Positions 1-6,563 of a stretch of 10,287 bases of DNA are shown here, piece by piece. The position numbers and the translations under genes were made by a program. Numbering within the stretch: the stretch's first letter is position 1; every line of letters starts with the position of its first letter. This stretch comes from Rodentolepis nana (lineage: Eukaryota > Platyhelminthes > Cestoda > Cyclophyllidea > Hymenolepididae). Where the stretch lies: NCBI GenBank assembly GCA_900617975.1, contig UZAE01015055.1:1-10287 (forward strand). The letters are read 5' to 3'. The notes below the pieces were generated by a model that was given only the letters and a program-made list of their open reading frames with translations, was not told the DNA's origin and made no database searches.

Positions 1-149
1 CTCTTTTACATCTGTGAATCGCTCTTCTGTTCCCCCTCTCCCTCTCGACTCTTGTGACTTTGGCATTCCTCCCATCTGTGAAGTCCGAAGTGAACTCAAG
101 GGCTAAAGACAACTATCATAAAGCCTGCCACTTGAATTAAATAAATTAA
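1..149 (+). repeat. Repeat R copy 1, tail part, cut by the window edge
   Basis: This pyrimidine-rich stretch matches the tail half of the repeat family found in at least six other places in the window. Shared landmarks are the CATCTGTGAA block, a CCTCCC/CTGTGAAG block, a diverged copy of the CTAATGATAACTATC block, GCCTGCCA, and a final TAAATAAA-like tail near 136-149. Oriented so that this A-rich tail is 3', the copy lies on the plus strand. Its head is outside the window, so neither truncation nor a target-site duplication can be judged. It is more diverged than copies 2 and 3. No protein is encoded that I can support. Confidence 0.8.
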
Positions 150-585
150 GCTTAACAGAGCAGAGCTCAGATAATTTAAATGAAAACAGAAATAAGTAAT
201 TTGTTCAAACAAAATTCAACTAGGGTAGAGAGCAGTGTCATGACGTGTTCACACTGAGCCCCATCTATCAGTCAGAATTAACTAGTTGTACCCAAATGTG
301 GCTAAAACCGCCCCAACTACTATGCTACCTGTTGTCTATAGCCATAGCAACAAAACATTGTCGAAATCAATGACATCGCAATGTTTATGTTCAAACAATT
401 AATGTCAAACCATTCTATTTTCATTAACAAATGAATTGTCTACGTGACATAGTTAACCATCTTAGGCTCGAAAATATGGTAATACTAAGTTAAAAAGAAA
501 TTTTACCTCATTTAACTATAAAGCATTTTAATGCTGTAGTTGGGGCCAGTGCTAAATCCTATTGAAGATACGCAACTAAAGGGGT
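150..585. other. AT-rich spacer, nothing recognised
   Basis: No open frame of gene quality, RNA gene or repeat R copy is visible on either strand. A TGACGTGT site near 241 and a TGTTTATGTTCAAACA stretch near 380 look like transcription-factor sites, but such short matches are expected by chance. Confidence 0.6.
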
Positions 586-610
586 GGGGGGGGGGGGGGG
601 GGGGGGGGGG
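586..610 (+). repeat. Poly-G tract, 25 consecutive G
   Basis: Twenty-five G in a row follow GGGGT at 581-585. Such a run is striking in an AT-rich sequence. It could be a true homopolymer able to form G-quadruplex DNA, or a base-calling or assembly artefact. A second G-rich tract at 1293-1312 lies on the other side of repeat R copies 2 and 3. Confidence 0.95.
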
Positions 611-646
611 TATCGATTGACCATGATCAACCGCAATTTTTATATC

Positions 647-655
647 GGAAGGACT
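647..655 (+). repeat. Target-site duplication, left arm, copy 2
   Basis: GGAAGGACT abuts the 5' end of repeat R copy 2. The same nine bases follow its tail at 896-904, and again follow the tail of copy 3 at 1228-1236. Confidence 0.65.
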
Positions 656-895
656 TTTGACTTCAAACTACCATCATCTCACTGTGTGCCATATTCGACA
701 ACTCCCGTAGTACTCACCTCACCTTTTTCACTCTACCTTTGTGTCTATCTCTTTTACATCTTTGAAACACTCTTCAGTTCCCTTCCCCTCGACTTTTTCA
801 CTTTGTTGTTCCTCCTCCCCTCTGTGAAGCCTGAAGTCAACTAAAGGGCTAATGATAACTATCAAAACGCCTGCCATTTGATATAAATAAATATT
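656..895 (+). repeat. Repeat R copy 2, head-truncated retroposon with target-site duplication
   Basis: The copy starts inside the family consensus, at TTTGACTTC, and runs to a GATATAAATAAATATT tail. Compared with copy 3 it lacks about the first 50 bases of the head. GGAAGGACT occurs directly before it (647-655) and directly after it (896-904), a 9-bp target-site duplication. Loss of the 5' end with an intact A-rich 3' tail is what target-primed reverse transcription produces. The open frame running through most of it reflects pyrimidine-rich composition and looks like no protein family. Confidence 0.8.
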
Positions 896-938
896 GGAAG
901 GACTAGTGTTGTGAGTAAAGCGAATAATATTGTGCGAA
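849..938 (+). repeat. 90-bp exact direct repeat, first copy
   Basis: Bases 849-938 are identical to 1181-1270, an offset of 332. The repeat holds the last 47 bases of repeat R plus 43 bases of flanking DNA that is not part of R. It ends directly before the ambiguous base N at 939, which suggests an assembly join or a very recent tandem duplication. Confidence 0.9.
896..904 (+). repeat. Target-site duplication, right arm, copy 2
   Basis: This exact repeat of 647-655 lies directly after the TAAATAAATATT tail of copy 2. Confidence 0.65.
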
Positions 939-939
939 N
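939..939. other. Ambiguous base N at a repeat junction
   Basis: This is the only undetermined base in the window. It lies exactly between the end of the first 90-bp duplicate and the start of repeat R copy 3. Any reading across it should be treated as unverified. Confidence 0.95.
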
Positions 940-1227
940 CACCCTGGGCAACGTATACTCATACAGCAAAAAAGTCAATTAACTAGCAGTTGACTTCTGG
1001 CTTCTAACTACCAACACCCCATTGTATAACATATTCCACCACTTTCACAGTACTCACCTCATCTTATTCCATCTTTGTGTCTGTCACTTTACACCTGTAA
1101 TTACTCTTCTGTTCCCCCCCTCTCGACTTTTTTCACTTTGATGTTCCTTCCCTATGTGAACCCTTAAGTAAACTAAAGAACTAATGATAACTATCAAAAC
1201 GCCTGCCATTTGATATAAATAAATATT
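940..1227 (+). repeat. Repeat R copy 3, nearly full length
   Basis: The copy begins with the family head, CACCCTGGGCAACG, then the TATACTCATAC and AAAAAAGTC blocks, a pyrimidine-rich body, and the CTAATGATAACTATC block. It ends in GATATAAATAAATATT. The body differs from copy 2 at many positions, yet the last 47 bases and the following 43 bases are identical to those of copy 2. The first head bases are missing or lost at the N. Confidence 0.8.
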
Positions 1228-1270
1228 GGAAGGACTAGTGTTGTGAGTAAAGCGAATAATATTGTGCGAA
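1181..1270 (+). repeat. 90-bp exact direct repeat, second copy
   Basis: Identical to 849-938. Here it continues into unique sequence (GACAATGGC...), so this copy probably carries the true right flank of the locus. Confidence 0.9.
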
Positions 1271-1292
1271 GACAATGGCAACTCGAGAAAGC

Positions 1293-1312
1293 GGGGGGGG
1301 GGAGGGGGGGGG
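1293..1312 (+). repeat. Second G-rich tract
   Basis: Ten G, one A, then nine G. Together with 586-610 it brackets the duplicated repeat R copies 2 and 3. Confidence 0.95.
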
Positions 1313-1612
1313 TTGAGCACAGTATAGCAGAGAAGAAAAGAACGGAGAATGAGCCGAAAAATGAGGAAAAGGGCGGGAGATTATCTAGCGTCCTCTACTC
1401 GACGTGTTATTGGATTTGACGAGTAGAATCACTAATTAGCAATCCTCCAATAGCGTATGTCGAAAATAGTTCAGGCAAGCGCGTAAAAGTTAAGTATGAG
1501 TTTTTACACCAAAGCGAATTAAAGCAATACTCCCCGAAAAAATATCAGTAGGAAAACATTTCGGAGCGAAACATCTTCAGCACATGATGACTCATAGGCT
1601 GGCTCAGTCTAG
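1313..1612. other. Spacer, nothing recognised
   Basis: A purine-rich stretch (about 1325-1380) is followed by mixed sequence. No gene-like frame, RNA gene or R copy is visible. TATTGGA near 1409 and TCCAATAG near 1446 form a loose inverted pair of CCAAT-type boxes, which I do not consider significant. Confidence 0.55.
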
Positions 1613-1622
1613 ACAGTTACGA
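1613..1622 (+). repeat. Target-site duplication, left arm, copy 4
   Basis: ACAGTTACGA lies just outside repeat R copy 4 and is repeated exactly at 1953-1962. Confidence 0.8.
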
Positions 1623-1952
1623 CGTTTTATTTTTATAACAAATGGCAGGCGTTTTGATAATTATCATTAGCTCTTTAGCTGACTTCGGGCTTTGCAGAGG
1701 GGAGGAGGTACATCAAAGTGAGAAGAATTAGGTAGGGAGAATAGAGAGTGATTCATAGATGTAAAAGAAACAGACAGACACAAAGGCTCAGAAAGGGTAA
1801 GATGAGTACTGTGAAAGTAGTCGATTATGACATACAGTGGGGCTGATGGTTGTTTGAGGTGAGAAGTCAACTGTCAGTTTATAGACTTTTTTGTCGTATG
1901 AATATACGTTGCCCAGGGTGCTCCGCGTGGAGGTAAGTCTATCCCACACCCT
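1623..1952 (-). repeat. Repeat R copy 4, about 330 bp, with target-site duplication
   Basis: This copy is in the opposite orientation: on the plus strand it reads from the tail complement (CGTTTTATTTTTATA, then CAAATGGCAGGCG) to the head complement (TGCCCAGGGTG, GTGGAGGTAAGTCTATC, CACACCCT). It is flanked by an exact 10-bp direct repeat at 1613-1622 and 1953-1962, which fixes both ends and gives a family unit of about 330 bp. Short frames on either strand have no family resemblance and are not conserved between copies. Confidence 0.85.
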
Positions 1953-1962
1953 ACAGTTACGA
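1953..1962 (+). repeat. Target-site duplication, right arm, copy 4
   Basis: Exact copy of the ten bases at 1613-1622, directly after the head end of copy 4. Confidence 0.8.
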
Positions 1963-3499
1963 AGTAATTTACAAAGGAGGTAAAATTTAACTCGCACAAC
2001 TTGCACATGTATTCGAACTCTCCTTCCTACAATCTTTTTTCCTCCTCCCATCTCCATTCCCAATCATCGGGCGCATACCGCTGACCTCTTTTCGATATTA
2101 AAGGAGGCAACTCAATCAGATTACAAAAGTAGCTTGGCTCGCAATCAAAAGTTATTTTAGGCCAATCCAATGGATGGCTAAGATAGAGTAGAGATGGAAA
2201 TATGTGAACACTTCGTTGTTAACAGCTGAAAGATTTCATATTTGCATTTTTTAAATCACTTTGGCACTTTAAGGTCTTTCCGAAGTGATAGTCGATTGTG
2301 CGCCATTCTGGCTCATCGTCTCTAACCTAGTGAAGAATCCTGGGATAAAGGTGGCGTTGGCGCAATTGTTCTACCTCCCCAATGTATTATGTACCAACCG
2401 GTTCATGCCTCTACACGGGTTATCAGCCGGTCATCAACAAAGAACGCCAAATTTGCCAACAGATTATTCCATTTGAACAGGGTGAGATAGATACAGCAGA
2501 AGTTGTTCAAGGAATGCGAGATTATTGTTTTTCCTCTTAGCTGGGAAGAAGACTTCAACCAAATGGCAATGAAAGATGATCAATTTAGTTTCTGCTAACA
2601 TTCCAAACGGTTTCTTATGTCACCTTGAATTTGAACTTTGTTTTCGAGATACAAATGACTCCCCCCACATTGGACTACCCCTGAATTTGTAAAACTGATT
2701 TCCTCGAGCATCAAACTCCTAGACATCCTGAAAGGAAGCCGCTTCACAATCTCGCTATCGAGGATCATTGAAAAGGGCGCCACCTGAAGCCCCTGATAAA
2801 GAAGCAACCCCAAATCTGTTGCCACCAATTGATGAATGATATGTGATTTCCAGGCTGAAATGAGTTCACCTCAGCTTTCCCGAAACCATTCGCAGTTTAA
2901 CTCGTTCCTAATATACCATTTGTCACCTTGGTAAAGAATGCTAGAAAAGCGACTCACAATCCCAAATAGGAAAGCTTTGCAATTCCATTGAATAGAGAGA
3001 AATGAAAGACCTTCCTTGAGAAGATAATCTTGTCACACCCGATCAGATAGTTAAATGGACAACCAGGTCAAAAGACATGCGTGGATGGAAATTGAACTTA
3101 TGACCTATGACCGAAGAACTACCCGATAATGGTAGATAGTTAGAAACGCAATACCTTGGCCTTTTCATCCGTAAGCATACCATACCCATGATTTGATATT
3201 AATTCAATCTAAATTAGAATGCCAAATCAACCCACAACCACTAACGGCTTAACGTGAGAAATGCACAATGCAAAAACCCCCTAACCCGCACACCTTATTC
3301 TTAGATTGCCTTGCTGTTTCAGGAACCTAGTTACTTTTTCCTTGATTATATATATATCCTAATTTGCATTTTACTAATTTCAAGCATTAAAATCAAACCA
3401 CTTGTGAATATAAATCACATAAGTACCACCAACTTCCTTAGAGTAACCTACGTTTACTTGAATAAAACGAAATAATTACTTACGTAGACTAAGCAATAT
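1963..3499. other. Spacer with no assignable gene
   Basis: Most of this 1.5 kb is AT-rich. The part from about 2285 to 2830 is richer in GC and holds short open frames on both strands. One on the plus strand (2285-2476) opens at a GTG. One on the minus strand runs from about 2870 to 2595, about 90 codons with no clear start. I recognise no family in either. Splice-like signals (an acceptor at TCTCTAACCTAG near 2330, a donor GTGAGA near 2480, an acceptor TTTTTCCTCTTAG near 2540) make a decayed or lineage-specific gene possible. Bases 3300-3480 are AT-rich with a short TA run and nothing recognisable. Confidence 0.4.
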
Positions 3500-3505
3500 T
3501 TTATT
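3500..3505 (-). terminator. Candidate poly(A) signal of eIF4A
   Basis: On the minus strand these six bases read AATAAA, about 250 nt past the eIF4A stop codon. They are a reasonable cleavage and polyadenylation signal for that mRNA. The hexamer is common in AT-rich DNA, so transcript evidence would be needed to settle the 3' end. Confidence 0.4.
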
Positions 3506-3756
3506 CCATTACTTCACAAACATTCTAATTCCACGCAATCAGAAAATAATACTATTTTTAGATTTGCTTGTAATTACTCGAGGCAACAGTATAAGCACGA
3601 AGCAAAACATCAGCATGAAATACAAATCAGCCAAAACATAGCTATAACCAAGAATAATTTAACCGCACGAACTTTTAGTAGCAAGAAGTATTTACGACAT
3701 AAGGTTTGAACCAAGTAATTCATCATACTTTTATCTGTTAAATCCAATGTGATAAA

Positions 3757-5080
3757 TTACAGAAGATCCATAATATTGTCCGGCATCTCTATAATGGAAG
3801 TACTGTAATACTTAGTCAATTGGTCAATGGTAGCCTTATCGTCTTCTGTAACGAAGTTAATTGCAACACCTTTACGTCCAAAACGACCAGAACGACCGAT
3901 TCTAAAAGCAGTAGATTAAAAGGACTAATGAATAACAAACCTGTGAATATACACTTCACGACGGGTTGGGACATCGTAGTTAATGACAAGGGAAACTTGC
4001 TGGACATCAATACCACGAGCAAGAATATCAGTAGAGATAAGAACACGGGTAGAGCCACCACGGAATTGGTTCATGATAGCATCACGTTCAGATTGCGGCA
4101 TGTCACCATGCTAAATGTGGAAATAATACAAGTAGAAAAGAACTTACAATACATGAAACTTGGAAGTCTTTTGCAACAAGATCTTCAGCTAGGCAAGTTG
4201 CCTTTTTGACGGTATTGACGAAAATGACAACTTGACCGAGATCAACAATCTTGTACAGATCAATCAACGTGTCCAATTTGTATTGTTCAGAGTGGACATT
4301 GATGAAGAATTGACGGATACCATCCAATGTAAGATCCTCTTTCTTTACTAGGATTTTGACTGGATCCTTGATCATTTGATTGATGATGTCAAAGATTTCA
4401 GGTGGCATTGTAGCAGAGAGAAGAATAATTTGAGACGATTCGGGTAGATGACCAAAAATCTCTTTGATTTGAACTTCAAAGCCACGGGAAAGCATTTCGT
4501 CAGCCTCGTCGAGTACAAACATTTTAATATAATCCGTGCAGAGGAACCTCCTGTTCATCATGTCTAATACACGGCCAGGAGTGCCAACAACAACCTGTGC
4601 TCCTTTGCAAAGTTCACTAATATCATCCGACATGATCGTTCCACCAATGCAGAGATGGCAGTTTATTTTCAAAAGGTGGCCAATTTTTTGGATTACCTAG
4701 AGAAATTTAAACTAATAGGGCACTTACGGATTGAATTTGCTTGGCTAATTCACGCGTTGGTGCGAGAACTAAAGCCTGACACTTGTTAAGAGAGGGTACA
4801 ATTTTTTCTAAAATGCTAATGGTAAATGTGGCTGTTTTTCCCGTTCCCGACTGCGCTTGGGCGATTATATCCCGACCCTGAAGGCAGGGCAAAATTGCCC
4901 GTTGTTGGATAGCAGATGGCCGCTCAAAACCATATTGATAAATGCCACGCAATACATCGTCCTTTAAACCAAGATCATCGAAACTTTCAACCACTTCGTA
5001 GTAATTAGTTTCAATTTCACCATTATCGTTAACATTTTCACTAAAATATTTCTAATTACGCAACATTGGACCTACCACAT
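3757..5080 (-). CDS. eIF4A: Eukaryotic initiation factor 4A, DEAD-box RNA helicase (five exons, complete)
   Basis: Exons, in coding order: 5080-5076, 5040-4728, 4696-4148, 4110-3941, 3901-3757. Together they give 1182 nt and 393 residues, close to the usual 390-410. The introns are 35, 31, 37 and 39 nt with GT...AG ends, and each join restores the family alignment. All helicase motifs are visible: Q motif GFERPSAIQ (39-47), AQSGTGKT (64-71), PTRELA (96-101), GG (124-125), TPGR (145-148), DEAD (169-172), SAT (200-202), ARGID (320-324), HRIGRSGR (345-352). In this family the ATP-dependent helicase works in the eIF4F complex, unwinding the 5' UTR for 40S loading in the cytoplasm. The motif [13 protein letters not shown] favours eIF4A1/2 over the exon-junction paralogue eIF4A3. 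Odd points: exon 1 codes only ATG plus two bases, and residues 126-136 differ from typical eIF4A. The start is chosen because the frame is closed upstream without that splice. Confidence 0.93.
4697..4727 (-). other. 31-nt micro-intron in eIF4A
   Basis: The intron starts GTAAGT and ends TTTCTCTAG. Removing exactly 31 nt joins residue 106 to 107 in phase 0 and gives an ungapped match to the eIF4A family from QIQ to CIGG. The other three introns of the gene are 5041-5075 (35 nt), 4111-4147 (37 nt) and 3902-3940 (39 nt). Confidence 0.9.
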
Positions 5081-6563
5081 ATTCGAGCACAGCAGACGTC
5101 GAAAAAGTGACGTTTCAAACAAAGTGCAGCTTCCAGGTGATCAATTTAAATTAATAAATACAACAATTTTCTGATTAGTTAAGGGCTTAATTTCAAAACT
5201 TTTGCATTTTCAATTTATAATTTCATAGAATGAGCTATTAATTTAACATTTTTGTCATATCTTCCAATGGAAATACAAAGCAATTTACAAGCTAAACTTC
5301 GTTGCATCAAATGATTACTTCTACATGAATTAAAATTCTAACTCTCTTTACCACACAGCCAATAGATTATGCCATTCAGTAGAGCTTGTTGATGAATGAA
5401 CGAAATTTATTAAATTCCATTAAATTCCAATAATGAAATAGTAGGCATTAGAAAATAACTTTGGGACAATTTCTGTAATGTTTTGAACTCTTATAATTTT
5501 AAAACTGCCTTGTCAGTTAATATTTTGCAATAAAGAATGAATACTTTAGCAACATAAAGAATTTTCATAATTTGTAATTATTCTGCCTTTGCAAACCACT
5601 ATATGCAACAATTTATTCTTCTTTTGATGATATGATTTTAAGATATTAAAATATATTTGAAAGTATTAGAGTTTTAATTATCACCCAAAATGCCTTTTTT
5701 TATTTTCAGAATTGATTTAGGAAAATTGAAGTATGGAAACCTGCAGTATGCATACATCTTGAGCAAATTAATGTTTGCATGTGGTTTGAATTAGGGTAGT
5801 ACATCGTTTAAATAGGACTTTGATTCGAGTTTTCTGCTTAAGAATCAATATAAAAATGAAATTGAACTGTGTCAAAAAACTTTATAATATTTTAACAATG
5901 GGATAACGGCGAAAGCCACATTTTCAGCAAATATCAGTCACTCAATACCGTTTTTACATGTAGATATGAATGTATTAAACGACGTAAATTAAATTTCCAC
6001 TTTCGTTTTATAATCTTTAATCGCATCTGAACGCCAGTAAGAACCAAAATCAATAAGCTGAATCACTTGCCACTTCCCTATGCCCGAAAGGGCCGAATGT
6101 CTAAATAAATGTAGGATTTACAAAAGGCGAAATGGGAACTAAATTACCAAAGGGATGCCTGAGGTTCTGAAATTATCTTTAAATCCAATTCGTTTTCGTT
6201 ATCATGAAATTCAAACGTCCGTTAACATATGCGTTTCATTCATTTTATTGTCAAACATTGTCATAGCTTGAACGTTAAATGTTAATTTTAAATATTACTA
6301 AAGCATTAGAATTGTTCCATAATGTAAAGCGTCATTAAAATAAAAATAGAATACTTTAAAATAAGAAACAACAAAGTGCTTATTTATTTAAATGGGACGA
6401 CGTTATTGCATCATTGAGTCTAAATATATTAAAATATCTCAAATTATTGCTATAGAATATGAGGATACTAATCTTTTTATAACGACCTAGAAAATTTTTC
6501 TCAAGGATTGTGAATTAAAATTTAACTCGAATACACATTCTCAGGCGTTTGGTCATATGGTAC
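5081..6563. promoter_or_regulatory. Divergent AT-rich spacer between eIF4A and POLRMT
   Basis: These 1.48 kb separate two start codons that point away from each other, so the promoters and 5' UTRs of both genes must lie here unless upstream non-coding exons reach further. No open frame of gene quality, RNA gene or R copy is visible. Close to eIF4A are a GACGTC at 5095-5100 and a TGACGT at 5108-5113, like CREB/ATF sites, and on the minus strand a short pyrimidine run, CTTTTTC. On the POLRMT side, ATTCTCAG ending at 6544 looks like a splice acceptor 19 nt before the chosen ATG, so a 5' UTR intron or spliced leader is possible. Confidence 0.5.

Noticed and set aside
584..844. Open frame of 86 codons beginning in the poly-G tract
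   Set aside because: It starts in a G homopolymer and runs through repeat R copy 2. The frame is not kept in other copies, and the protein is a compositional Leu/Phe/Ser product of pyrimidine-rich DNA.
611..1230. CRISPR-like or satellite array
   Set aside because: Only two diverged copies of a 240-290 bp element are present. The flanking duplications and A-rich tails fit retroposons, and the context is eukaryotic.
1667..2063. Minus-strand open frames over repeat R copy 4 and its flank (similar ones at 8142-8378 and 9910-10134)
   Set aside because: Different copies are open in different frames, the frames start and stop at different element positions, and nothing resembles a reverse transcriptase, endonuclease or nucleic-acid-binding protein.
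3341..3357. TATATATATA stretch as a promoter
   Set aside because: A short TA run in AT-rich DNA with no gene start nearby.
3816..4061. 81-codon minus-strand open frame
   Set aside because: It lies in the wrong frame over the last eIF4A exons and reads through the 39-nt intron.
3820..4209. 129-codon plus-strand open frame
   Set aside because: It is antisense to eIF4A exons and crosses two of its introns; shadow of a well-supported gene.
6082..6093. GCCC-GAAA-GGGC hairpin in the divergent spacer
   Set aside because: A four-base-pair stem is expected by chance and no T tract, array or conserved context goes with it.
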